The position numbers and the translations under genes are program-made. From NCBI GenBank assembly GCA_910583855.1, contig CAJTYL010000015.1, positions 9,036 to 31,273 on the forward strand: a DNA stretch of 22,238 bases. The letters are read 5' to 3'. This stretch comes from an uncultured Christensenella sp. (GTDB lineage Bacteria > Bacillota > Clostridia > Christensenellales > Borkfalkiaceae). Positions 14,347-22,097 of the stretch are shown in pieces (positions within the stretch are counted from its first letter, which is position 1; every line of letters starts with the position of its first letter). Under the pieces are notes generated by a model. That model made no database searches and was not told where the DNA came from. It worked only from the letters and a program-made list of their open reading frames with translations.

Positions 14347-14376
14347 ATTTTAACTTAATTTTTCCGCCGCTGTCAA
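14347..14376 (-). promoter_or_regulatory. Promoter of yggS, apparently leaderless
   Basis: Minus-strand TTGACA (14371-14376), 18 bp, TAAAAT (14347-14352). The predicted start falls at about 14340, the A of the yggS ATG. Confidence 0.65.
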
Positions 14377-14424
14377 GCCCTTTTTAAATTTGCGGGCTAA
14401 ATCCTTTATTTTCTTGAAAATTTG

Positions 14425-14433
14425 TGATATAAT
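14425..14433 (+). promoter_or_regulatory. Extended -10 promoter of the small membrane protein gene
   Basis: TGATATAAT (14425-14433) is a perfect TG-n-TATAAT extended -10. No good -35 lies 17 bp upstream, which is acceptable for this promoter class. The predicted start is about 14440, before GGCGGTGACGGA and ATG 14454. Confidence 0.6.
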
Positions 14434-14453
14434 AAACAAAGGGCGGTGACGGA

Positions 14454-14672
14454 ATGGAAAAGAACGGTCTTTTGGTGATAATTTTTGAGATAGTGTGCGG
14501 GCTCGTTTGTATCGGGCTGGGCGTCTACTATATCTGTTGCGGCAAAGGAACCAACGCCGCCGTGTTTTTAGTTGTCGGCGCAGGCTGCGTAGTTATGGCG
14601 GTGCGCACGTTTATCGCAATGCGCAAAAAGAAAAAAGATAAAGAAAAGAACGAAGACAGCGAGAATAAATAA
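14454..14672 (+). CDS. Small two-helix membrane protein
   Basis: This 72-residue protein has two hydrophobic helices (about residues 6-28 and 34-56) joined by a short CCGKGTN turn, followed by a highly charged, lysine/glutamate-rich tail (RKKKKDKEKNEDSENK) that should lie in the cytoplasm. It has its own promoter, a GGTGACGG ribosome site and a strong terminator, so it is a genuine single-gene unit. I do not recognise a family and can assign no function. Its low-complexity tail limits homology inference. Confidence 0.75.
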   Translation: MEKNGLLVIIFEIVCGLVCIGLGVYYICCGKGTNAAVFLVVGAGCVVMAVRTFIAMRKKKKDKEKNEDSENK

Positions 14673-14677
14673 ACAGT

Positions 14678-14704
14678 GCCTTGCCCTGCGGCAAGGCTTT
14701 TTTT
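14678..14704 (+). terminator. Terminator of the small membrane protein gene
   Basis: A perfect 8-bp stem, GCCTTGCC (14678-14685) with GGCAAGGC (14690-14697), loop CTGC, followed by seven T. Confidence 0.92.
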
Positions 14705-14746
14705 AAGTTTTAGTTATTATATAATAATGTGATCGTAGGCAATTTT

Positions 14747-14776
14747 TGTCATTTTGTCATAGACAAATATGACAAA
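14747..14776. promoter_or_regulatory. Upstream TGTCA/TGACA box cluster (candidate operator)
   Basis: TGTCA occurs at 14747-14751 and 14755-14759 (8-bp interval), and TTTGTCAT (14753-14760) is inverted as ATGACAAA (14769-14776) with an 8-bp gap. The same TTTTGTCAT recurs at 14880-14888 over the promoter of the large surface protein. Together these look like a multi-site operator for an unidentified regulator. Confidence 0.5.
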
Positions 14777-14873
14777 TTTATCCCGTTTAGGAATATTTTT
14801 GCTCAAAAAGAGAGTAAAATTAAAAAAATTATAAATTTTCGACAAAAAATTATCATATATTTTCATTACAAAC

Positions 14874-14902
14874 TTGACATTTTGTCATAATTGTCTTACA
14901 CT
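14874..14902 (+). promoter_or_regulatory. Promoter of the large surface protein, overlapped by boxes
   Basis: TTGACA (14874-14879), 17 bp, TACACT (14897-14902). TGACA (14875-14879) and TGTCA (14883-14887) form a dyad with a 3-bp gap across the -35, so a bound regulator would block polymerase. A second TATAAT at 14923-14928 lacks a good -35. Confidence 0.6.
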
Positions 14903-14956
14903 GTTAACATAATAAACTAAAGTATAATCGGTAAGTTCGCTTATCTGGGAAATAAA

Positions 14957-17900
14957 ATGTTTAAAAAGAACGGAAAAAATCAGGCAACCGACGGGCTGCG
15001 TGAGGTGAAGACCGCCGGCTACACGGCAACGGGAAAGGTAAAGCGCGATAAGACTGTAAACCGCCGCGCGGGGCTTCACGATAAACTTAAAAATTTGCAT
15101 GGAGAAGCGCGCGTAAAAAGATGCAAGCCGCTTGCATTAAAGCATGTCCGCCGTATGCGCAAGGTTGCGGCGGCTGTATGTTCTATGGGCGTAGTCGGCG
15201 CGATTTCGGTGTTCGGCGTCGGTTTTTTGATGCCTTCGAAGAGTATCCAACTTGACGGAGAATTCGAAACCGTATGCTACGAAGTCCCCGTAGACGGTAC
15301 TAAGCCCACCGACCATACTCTCGTTGAAAACGTAGGCTATATGAATTACGTTCTTCAACGGCAAACGTATTGGTCGTCGGTCGGCAAGTCAACAACCGTT
15401 GCAAACGCCGGTATCGTGTCAACTCAGACCGTCGATACATACAAGACGTATTATAACGAAGTTCTTATGTCCACCGACATAGCGCTTAACTCAACGCTCG
15501 CTTCGCTCAATTACGGCGAACAGTTCTGCCAGGCAAACGGCGTGATCCTTACGCGTAAATCGACTTCTAAGGACGCTGCGGAGTTGAATAAGGGTGTGAA
15601 CGCGCCGTGGTCTACAGACCCCGCTACGGGTTGGACTCTTAAAGGCTTCAAGCGTAACCGCGGTTTGCCTCCTTACGATTTTTCGGTTTTCGTTTTGAAT
15701 GAAAAAACCGTTGCAAACGCTCAGGAATATTCTGTTGTCGACAATCAGGACGGCACTTATTCTATGACGCTCACGCTAAACGTCAACACCGGCGTTGACG
15801 AAACCTGCGCGGACTATTATTACAGATTACAGATGAAAGCTAACGGTGGGCTGTACGATTTGCCTATTATCTATACTGCCACCGCAACGTATACGTTTGA
15901 CGGGAATTGGCGCGTTCTCTCCTGTGAGACGGGCGACACCAACAAGACTACCCCGTCGCTCGGTTTAACCGCAAACTGTACGTCCAATGCAAAAACGATA
16001 TATAATTACGACGAAGATTCGGCTAAAAACACCTTTTGGGAAGATTATTTCAAAGGCGAGTACGAAAGACAGAAGGATACGCTTAAAGACGACGAAGTAG
16101 TACAGGATGGCAATACGGATACCGCGTTCGGCTACGTTTCAAGCGCGTTTGCAAGCGTTATGTCCGAAGGCGCGGTTTTCAAGCTCGGCTTGAATATAGG
16201 CGAGCTTGATTTAAGCGGCGTCGTAAGCGTTGAAATGGAGGACGGCGGACTCGGCGGCTTAACCGCAAAGCTTGGCGATATACTCGTTTGGCTTGACGGC
16301 GACGTGCTGTATTTTACCGACGGCGTTTCCAAATACAAAATCAATATAAGCGGCTTACTCTCTTCGCCCGAAACGGGAGAGGTCGGTATCAGTCCGCAGG
16401 GGCTTACGGACGGGTTGGACGTCAACGGCTTAATAGAGCAAATGACGGGCGGCAAGTTCGTGTTGAACGAAGACAGCGGGATTGCGACTTTAAACTCCGA
16501 CGTTGAACTTTTCGGGCTGAAAATTCCTATGGAATTCGAGTTCCGAAAGACTGACGCGGGCATAGAGCTTAACTTTTTGAAGGCGCAGATTGCGCTCGGC
16601 AAAAAGACCGTCGACGCAGAGCTTCGTTTCGGTTCAGAGGATGATAAACCTGTAATTCCCGAAGATACTTCCGGGTACGCCGATATTTTAAACGACGGCG
16701 TAACTTTCGATATTGCACTCGGCGTGGATGGTTTCACGCTTGACGGCACAGCTAAGATTATAATGAGCGAGGGCAAGTTTGCAGGCGTATACGCAGACCT
16801 CGGCACGCTCGGCGTTTACTTTGACAATGCAAGCGGCAAGCTTTATATAAAAGCGGGTTCCGCAAAATACTTTCTCGATACGACCAAGCTCGGAACGGGT
16901 AACGGCGCTGACTTAGCCGCAATTTTCGGCAACTTCGATATAAAAACGCTCGTCAACGCAATTATAAATAACCTTACTACGGACGAAAGCTCGCTCGGTT
17001 CGAGTATTAACGTAAATATAGACGCGCTTGAAAAGATCCTCGTCGCCGCTCTCGATATTCAGCTTAAAGGCGGAATAAAGGTAGACGCAGACTTAACGCT
17101 CGATAACCTGAACGTCAAGTTAAACGCCGCGCTTATAAACAAAGAAGTGACCCTTCCGAACCTTAGCGAATATAAAGATATTTTGAATAGTGAAGTGACG
17201 CTTGACGTCAAGCTTACCCTTTTGACGGGGCTCGTTGACGAAACGACGGGCAAGCGCGACGAAGTAACGCTTAGCGGCAGGGTTGCGCTGTGCTTAAATG
17301 ACGGCAAGTTTACCGAAATACGCGCAGACTTCGGCGGGCTTGCGGTGTACTTCGATTTTAACGCTCAAGAACTCTATATCAAAGTCGGCGCTACGAAAAT
17401 AATGCTGAATATAGCCGAAATGGGTTCTGCCGATACCAATATTCTTTCGTCTTTGAATAGTGGCGAATTGATAACTGCGGATTTGCCCGTTGCGATATCG
17501 CAACTGTTGACCAATATAGTAGGCGACGGCAAAATTATTTACTCCAATACCGACTTAACGTTGCTGGGTGCGCTTGTTCCCGTTTGGGCGGAGATAGATT
17601 TATCCGAAGAGTTAAGCGTCCGTGCAGGGCTTTCGCTTCTCGGAATCGACGCTGAAGCGCAGGTTCGGTTCGGTAATACCGCGCTCGAAGGTTTAAGCGA
17701 CGAAGAAAAGAAAGAGTATATCGATGTTCTTAAAGACGCGTGGAGCCTTGTGGACGGACTTTTGGGCGAGCATATCTCCGCAAGCGTTAACGGTACGGTT
17801 TATTCTTATACGGACGATTATAAAGAGCAAAACAACGTGAAGTACGTCTTCAACGCCACGCTTGACTACGATAAGGGACATACCGTAAACGAAGACGGTG

Positions 17901-20773
17901 AAACCGTTCCCAATAAGTTCCCCGTACATATTGATATGGGCGCCGTGGACGAGGCGGGCAACCGCACGGATATGAACTTCTATATCGACAGCACGCTTTA
18001 TTTGCATTTCAATCTTGCACTTGAAGCGACTAAGCCCGCACAAGACAGCCTGTACCTCGATTTGTGGCTGTTGGACGCCAACCCTGTTACGGACGGCAAG
18101 GGCATAACGACGGCTGACTCGCTCACGCAGGACGACGAGCTTGACGTCTATATCCGTATTTCAAAATACAAGGAAGCGGGGAAGGCTTATCCCGTATACG
18201 ATAAGAACGGCGTTCAGAGGGTTGACGCAAGCGGCAATCCCGTAACAACAACCCAAGAACCGCTTTGCCTGTATGCGCCCGCATCCGAAATTATGACTTT
18301 GGCGTCGATGTTTTGCGCCGCTGCGGACTTGCACGGTCTTACCTTTGAAAACAGCGCGGAGCTGACTAAGCTTGCGTCGGATATTGCGAATATCGTTGAC
18401 CAACTTCTTATAGAAAACTACCTAAAATACACGCACGACCAATTTGCTTCGCTCGGAAACAGCTTAATCCCCCAGATTTTGGGTACGAGTCTGAACGATA
18501 TGCTCAATAAGCTTATCGGTTCTGCGGAAACGGTAGTTGATGGCGCTTTGAGCTTCAAACTCGATTTATCCAATAAGTATGTAAACGGCTTAACCTACGG
18601 CGACAACAAGCTTGAAATCAAGCTCGATTCCACCGAGCTTTTCGGAGACAGTGCGACTGACGACCTCTTAATTACACTTGAAAAAACTCGGATAGACGGC
18701 GTTAACTACCTTTCGTCAATCGGTCTTAACAATCTCTATTCGGGCGAGAACAATTCCCAAAAGCTCGATTTGAATTTGAATTTAAGCTACGGCGAAATTT
18801 CACGCCCCGCAGATATGTCCGGCTTCAGAAACGTTGACGGCTTGGATACGCTTTTAAAATCGCTCGTAAATTCCGCAACGCATAAGGTTGAGGGCGCAGG
18901 GAACGAATACGACTTAAATCACTATTACTTACTTCAAGGCAACGTAACGGCGAAAATCAACGTCGCAGGACTTAAACTAAAAGAAGCAAGCATACAAATC
19001 AAATCGCTTGCGGTACACATTGACGAAACGACGAACGACGTTTCCATCGACGCGCATATCTATTACGACAGCGTGGGAATGGTCGGTCAGGTCGTAATCG
19101 ACGGCGACGCGGACGTATATATATCTGTGCGGCTCGGCAGTAACGGCAACGGCGATATTATTATAAGAAAAGTCAGATATTCCAACAATAACGGTTGGTC
19201 TAATTCCAAGCTTTCCGCGCCGAAGGTAGATGTTCGCTCGATGACGTTGGACGAATTCGGCAAGAATATGATGGATAATATCGTATTCATTCTCAGCTTG
19301 GGTTCAACCGTTACCGATAATCTCGGTGGCGAAAGCAGCAGCGGTAGCGGCGTAAGCTTCGACGGCTTCGATTACGGTAAATATTTAAGCACGATACTTT
19401 CGTACTACGTATCTGAAGAAAATGCGTCGGGCGCAAGTTGGACGGTTGCTATAAACGGTAATTTGTTAACTTCGCTCGTCGGAATGTCCACGTCGGATAT
19501 TCCCGTTAAATTCAGCGCAAAACTGAACGAAGACGGAACTTATACCGTAAATTCTCTCGAACTCATCAAGTCCAATATGGTACTCGTTAAAAACCTTGTC
19601 GACCTTGATTTCTGGGGTAACTTTACATACTGCAACCCTAACGAAGAAATGGACGAGGGCTACTTCGACTCCTCCGACGACCTGTTCAATATGAGCGTGA
19701 AAATCAACAGCGATTACGCTCTGCAGTATATCGATAGCAGCTTTGCGGCATCTTGCGGCTCATACGTCAAGCTTCCCTTAGACGTCGTTGCGGATAACGG
19801 CGGACAGAAGTATTTGCTCGACGGATATACAGAAAACGGAACGCCCGTTCAGTTTGAGGACTTTGTTGAAGAGGACGGCGTGCGCTACGGCTTAACAAGG
19901 CTTATATCCGATACCGAATATACGACAGTCTGGCATACAGCTTACGCTGTGTCGTTTATTGACGAAAACGGCAAAAAGCTTGATGTAATCTATCGCGAAA
20001 ATACCGTGCTTGACTTCGGCAATATGCCTATGTGCCCCGAAAAGGACGGGTATATCTCCGAGTGGAAGGACGCGGAGGGTAACGCCGCAAACGGCGTAAC
20101 CGTAACGGCAGACGCAACTTATAAGGCAACTTACACTAAAGTAACCGTTAAGGCAACGCTGAACAGCGCTATTGACTTCAACTATCCGGGTTACGACGGC
20201 AAATATAATGTTCTCAATATCGGCTATCTCGAGGGTGATAATTACGTTCTTTCCGAACCGGTCGCAGAGGGCTATAACTTCCTCGGTTGGTGGTACGAAG
20301 AGAACGGCAGTTGGCGCAAAGTTGTTTCGGTTGAAGAATTTGCGGAAGCAAGCGCAGTAACGCTTGAGGCTCTGTGGCTGAAAATAGATAATATCGGCTG
20401 CAATACGAACAGAACCGACCGCAGGGAAGGCTGGCAGCAAACGCTGTACTATAAATACACATTCTCGGCAGAAATATCGTATTCCTTCGCAGGCAAAGAA
20501 GACCTAGTAAACAAGATTTTCTGCACGGGTACGACGTTTAATATGGCTATTAGCAAAAACGGCGGTAAAGACGTTTACGAAGGTTTGTCGCCTTTCACCT
20601 ATGCGGGTTATCAGAGTAATCTTGCCGAACAGCAGATTGAACTTAAAGACAGTTGGGGTTCGAGGAAATACGACGCTTGGAAAATGACCGTAACTCTGTC
20701 GTTTAATATGCCCGACGGCACGGCTTGGTCGACTCCCGAAAACGGAATATTCGTTATGAGCGGCAAATATTAA
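14957..20773 (+). CDS. Giant membrane-anchored surface protein with 177-residue repeats and InlB-like modules
   Basis: This 1938-residue protein has a basic N-terminal segment (residues 1-69) and one hydrophobic helix (70-92), so it is a long-signal secreted protein or a type II membrane protein with a very large outer domain. The body is rich in Asp, Gly, Leu and Tyr in short alternating patterns, suggesting beta structure. Three tandem units at about 402-578, 579-743 and 744-925 share an anchor of the form (E/D)GK-F-x4-A-D-L/F-G-x-L-x-V-Y-F-D-x-L-Y-I-K; matching anchor residues fall at 428, 605 and 782, exactly 177 apart. Residues about 1655-1811 hold two InlB/Flg_new-like repeats (FIDENGKKLDV, GYISEWKDAEGN, GYNFLGWWYEENG). 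The last 125 residues are unique. There is no LPXTG motif, so anchoring is by the N-terminus or non-covalent. Function unknown; adhesion or a surface layer is a guess. Confidence 0.88.
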   Translation: MFKKNGKNQATDGLREVKTAGYTATGKVKRDKTVNRRAGLHDKLKNLHGEARVKRCKPLALKHVRRMRKVAAAVCSMGVVGAISVFGVGFLMPSKSIQLDGEFETVCYEVPVDGTKPTDHTLVENVGYMNYVLQRQTYWSSVGKSTTVANAGIVSTQTVDTYKTYYNEVLMSTDIALNSTLASLNYGEQFCQANGVILTRKSTSKDAAELNKGVNAPWSTDPATGWTLKGFKRNRGLPPYDFSVFVLNEKTVANAQEYSVVDNQDGTYSMTLTLNVNTGVDETCADYYYRLQMKANGGLYDLPIIYTATATYTFDGNWRVLSCETGDTNKTTPSLGLTANCTSNAKTIYNYDEDSAKNTFWEDYFKGEYERQKDTLKDDEVVQDGNTDTAFGYVSSAFASVMSEGAVFKLGLNIGELDLSGVVSVEMEDGGLGGLTAKLGDILVWLDGDVLYFTDGVSKYKINISGLLSSPETGEVGISPQGLTDGLDVNGLIEQMTGGKFVLNEDSGIATLNSDVELFGLKIPMEFEFRKTDAGIELNFLKAQIALGKKTVDAELRFGSEDDKPVIPEDTSGYADILNDGVTFDIALGVDGFTLDGTAKIIMSEGKFAGVYADLGTLGVYFDNASGKLYIKAGSAKYFLDTTKLGTGNGADLAAIFGNFDIKTLVNAIINNLTTDESSLGSSINVNIDALEKILVAALDIQLKGGIKVDADLTLDNLNVKLNAALINKEVTLPNLSEYKDILNSEVTLDVKLTLLTGLVDETTGKRDEVTLSGRVALCLNDGKFTEIRADFGGLAVYFDFNAQELYIKVGATKIMLNIAEMGSADTNILSSLNSGELITADLPVAISQLLTNIVGDGKIIYSNTDLTLLGALVPVWAEIDLSEELSVRAGLSLLGIDAEAQVRFGNTALEGLSDEEKKEYIDVLKDAWSLVDGLLGEHISASVNGTVYSYTDDYKEQNNVKYVFNATLDYDKGHTVNEDGETVPNKFPVHIDMGAVDEAGNRTDMNFYIDSTLYLHFNLALEATKPAQDSLYLDLWLLDANPVTDGKGITTADSLTQDDELDVYIRISKYKEAGKAYPVYDKNGVQRVDASGNPVTTTQEPLCLYAPASEIMTLASMFCAAADLHGLTFENSAELTKLASDIANIVDQLLIENYLKYTHDQFASLGNSLIPQILGTSLNDMLNKLIGSAETVVDGALSFKLDLSNKYVNGLTYGDNKLEIKLDSTELFGDSATDDLLITLEKTRIDGVNYLSSIGLNNLYSGENNSQKLDLNLNLSYGEISRPADMSGFRNVDGLDTLLKSLVNSATHKVEGAGNEYDLNHYYLLQGNVTAKINVAGLKLKEASIQIKSLAVHIDETTNDVSIDAHIYYDSVGMVGQVVIDGDADVYISVRLGSNGNGDIIIRKVRYSNNNGWSNSKLSAPKVDVRSMTLDEFGKNMMDNIVFILSLGSTVTDNLGGESSSGSGVSFDGFDYGKYLSTILSYYVSEENASGASWTVAINGNLLTSLVGMSTSDIPVKFSAKLNEDGTYTVNSLELIKSNMVLVKNLVDLDFWGNFTYCNPNEEMDEGYFDSSDDLFNMSVKINSDYALQYIDSSFAASCGSYVKLPLDVVADNGGQKYLLDGYTENGTPVQFEDFVEEDGVRYGLTRLISDTEYTTVWHTAYAVSFIDENGKKLDVIYRENTVLDFGNMPMCPEKDGYISEWKDAEGNAANGVTVTADATYKATYTKVTVKATLNSAIDFNYPGYDGKYNVLNIGYLEGDNYVLSEPVAEGYNFLGWWYEENGSWRKVVSVEEFAEASAVTLEALWLKIDNIGCNTNRTDRREGWQQTLYYKYTFSAEISYSFAGKEDLVNKIFCTGTTFNMAISKNGGKDVYEGLSPFTYAGYQSNLAEQQIELKDSWGSRKYDAWKMTVTLSFNMPDGTAWSTPENGIFVMSGKY
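16160..17731 (+). repeat. Three diverged protein-level repeats in the surface protein
   Basis: Units begin near 16160, 16691 and 17186 and end near 17731. Equivalent anchor codons at 16238, 16769 and 17300 are 531 bp apart each time. The units share the pattern but have little nucleotide identity, so the duplication is old. A possible fourth, more diverged unit starts at about 17732 (KDAWSLVDGLLGEHISASVNG). Confidence 0.75.
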
Positions 20774-20783
20774 TTCAACTTAT

Positions 20784-20811
20784 AACGGCGGCGCATCTTG
20801 CGCCGCCGTTT
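20784..20811 (+). terminator. Terminator hairpin after the surface protein gene
   Basis: A perfect 12-bp GC-rich stem (20784-20795 with 20799-20810) closed by TCT. Only three T follow, so it may be less efficient than the others in the window. Confidence 0.75.
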
Positions 20812-20833
20812 AAAAATTCCGATAAAAAGTCGG

Positions 20834-20862
20834 TTGCAAATTTTTAGTATAATATATATAAT
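20834..20862 (+). promoter_or_regulatory. Promoter of the HAD-fold gene, near-leaderless
   Basis: TTGCAA (20834-20839), 17 bp, TATAAT (20857-20862). The predicted start at 20868-20870 abuts ATG 20871. Another TATAAT at 20848-20853 has no fitting -35. Confidence 0.65.
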
Positions 20863-20870
20863 ATAGAAAT

Positions 20871-21341
20871 ATGAAAATAATATTTTTAGATATCGACGGT
20901 GTGCTGAATTCCCGCATTTACGACCGTAAAAGAAACCGTGACGAGCTTACCGACATTGACGAAACCCGCCTGCCCCTCGTTAAAGAGTTGGTTGCCGTAA
21001 CGGGCGCAAAGATAGTTTTAAGTTCTTCCTGGCGTGTCCACTGGGATAAATTCCCCGATAGTTGCGACGAAGACGGCGTTTATATAAACGATACTTTTTC
21101 AAAGTACGGTCTTGAAATCTACGGAAAAACTCCGTATTTGGGTATATGCGCCAATCGGCACGACGAGGTAAAGGCTTGGCTCGATAACGCGCAAGGCATT
21201 GTGGATAGCTTCGTCATAATCGACGACTATCGTTACGGCTGGTATGAATTAAACGACAATCTAGTCTTAACCAATCCTAACTTCGGGCTCGGCTTAGAGG
21301 AAGAACACGTTTTAAAAGCCGTATCTATTCTCAATAAATAA
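20871..21341 (+). CDS. HAD-fold hydrolase, HAD_SAK-like
   Basis: The 156-residue protein is a small haloacid dehalogenase-fold phosphatase or phosphotransferase. Motif I is FLDIDGVLNS (nucleophile D7, acid D9), motif II KIVLSSSWR (about residues 47-55), and the acidic motif FVIIDDY (about 114-120). The pattern FLDIDGVLN with LSSSWR matches the HAD domain found in Swiss-army-knife RNA repair proteins and in many stand-alone bacterial proteins. Here it stands alone without a ligase or kinase partner, so an RNA-repair role cannot be claimed. No ribosome binding site precedes the ATG, in line with the near-leaderless promoter. It is complete and lies downstream of the surface-protein terminator. 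Confidence 0.85.
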   Translation: MKIIFLDIDGVLNSRIYDRKRNRDELTDIDETRLPLVKELVAVTGAKIVLSSSWRVHWDKFPDSCDEDGVYINDTFSKYGLEIYGKTPYLGICANRHDEVKAWLDNAQGIVDSFVIIDDYRYGWYELNDNLVLTNPNFGLGLEEEHVLKAVSILNK

Positions 21342-21353
21342 CCCCGCAATCGC

Positions 21354-21382
21354 TTGTAATTTATCCTGCGGTTTGGTATAAT
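21354..21382 (+). promoter_or_regulatory. Promoter of the sugar-transferase-like gene
   Basis: TTGTAA (21354-21359), 17 bp, TATAAT (21377-21382). The predicted start is about 21389, and GGAG at 21402-21405 precedes ATG 21413. Confidence 0.75.
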
Positions 21383-21412
21383 CATAGCGTTAGTATACTT
21401 TGGAGTAAGCTT

Positions 21413-21967
21413 ATGCGCAAAAAGGATGAAAAGGAAGAGATAACCGAACTCAACGTAAAAAATATCGCCGAAGAGAAGCAAGAAGAAGCGGAGGTCGCAA
21501 TTGAACCCGTCGCAACGGACGAGTCCGCTCCCGCGGCAACTGAAAAAAATAGCGGCAAGGAAGTATTTGTTTCCGTTTCAAAACGCGCTTTGGATATTTT
21601 TTCGGGCGTCGTCTTGTTTATTGGGACGAGCTGGCTCATATTAATCTGCGCCCTCGTAAAATTCTTTGAAGACTTTCACAATCCCTTCTACGCGGGCAAG
21701 CGCATTTCAAGAAATGGCAAGGTGTACAAGCATTTTAAAATCCGCACTATGTGTATTCATGCGGACGAGCTTGAAAAACAGCTTATCGACGCAGGTTTGA
21801 ACGAGGCGGAGGAAATTCCTTTCAGGATGACTAACGACCCCAGAATTACCCCCGTAGGTAAGTTTTTAAGAAGACACTACCTTGACAGATTCCCTGCGTT
21901 CTTAAACGTCATTGCAGGTCAGATAACTATTTTCGATATATTCAAAAAACGCAAAGAAGTAATTTAA
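21413..21967 (+). CDS. Truncated or degenerate bacterial sugar transferase-like protein
   Basis: The 184-residue protein resembles the monotopic sugar-1-phosphate transferases (PglC/WbaP, Bac_transf family) that start glycan assembly on polyprenyl phosphate. A charged extension (residues 1-50) precedes SKRALDIFSGVVLFIG and the re-entrant membrane helix (about 57-84). The core GKRISRNGKVYKHFKIRTMCIHADELEK and DPRITPVGKFLRRHYLD are recognisable. In active enzymes the next residues are S-L-D-E-L-P-Q with the catalytic Asp-Glu dyad, then NVLKGDMSxVGPRP. Here they read YLDRFPAFLNVIAGQITIF and the frame ends 8 residues later with no GPRP. The Glu is Arg and the C-terminal arm is missing, so it is probably not a normal catalyst. 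It still has a good promoter and ribosome site, so a non-catalytic role or a decaying gene are both possible. Confidence 0.75.
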   Translation: MRKKDEKEEITELNVKNIAEEKQEEAEVAIEPVATDESAPAATEKNSGKEVFVSVSKRALDIFSGVVLFIGTSWLILICALVKFFEDFHNPFYAGKRISRNGKVYKHFKIRTMCIHADELEKQLIDAGLNEAEEIPFRMTNDPRITPVGKFLRRHYLDRFPAFLNVIAGQITIFDIFKKRKEVI

Positions 21968-22063
21968 TAAAAATATTTCCAAGCTAAAAAAGGCAGGGCA
22001 AATGCACACTTTTCATAGGGATTAAATACTAAATTTTTAAGTGTTTTACTTTCAAGCGAGGAC

Positions 22064-22097
22064 AAAAGCTCTCGAACGATATGTTCGAGAGCTTTTT
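22064..22097 (+). terminator. Rho-independent terminator
   Basis: A perfect 14-bp stem (22064-22077 with 22083-22096) with loop GATAT and a run of five T ending at 22097. It lies about 100 nt beyond the last gene. The remainder of the window (22098-22238) is very AT-rich, and I see no gene or clear signal in it. Confidence 0.85.

Noticed and set aside
14720..14725. TATAAT as a further promoter of the surface protein
   Set aside because: The -35 position falls in the T run of the preceding terminator and has no consensus match.
16132..16806. 224-codon open frame on the minus strand
   Set aside because: It is antisense to the surface-protein repeats and is Ser/Pro/Leu-rich, as expected from the reverse complement of their codons. 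The repeats explain the sequence fully.
16160..17731. CRISPR array or DNA tandem repeat
   Set aside because: The 531-bp period is visible only at protein level; there are no short identical DNA repeats with unique spacers, and no cas genes are present.
20700..20773. C-terminal LPXTG-type sorting signal in the surface protein
   Set aside because: The protein ends FVMSGKY with no LPXTG, hydrophobic helix or basic tail.
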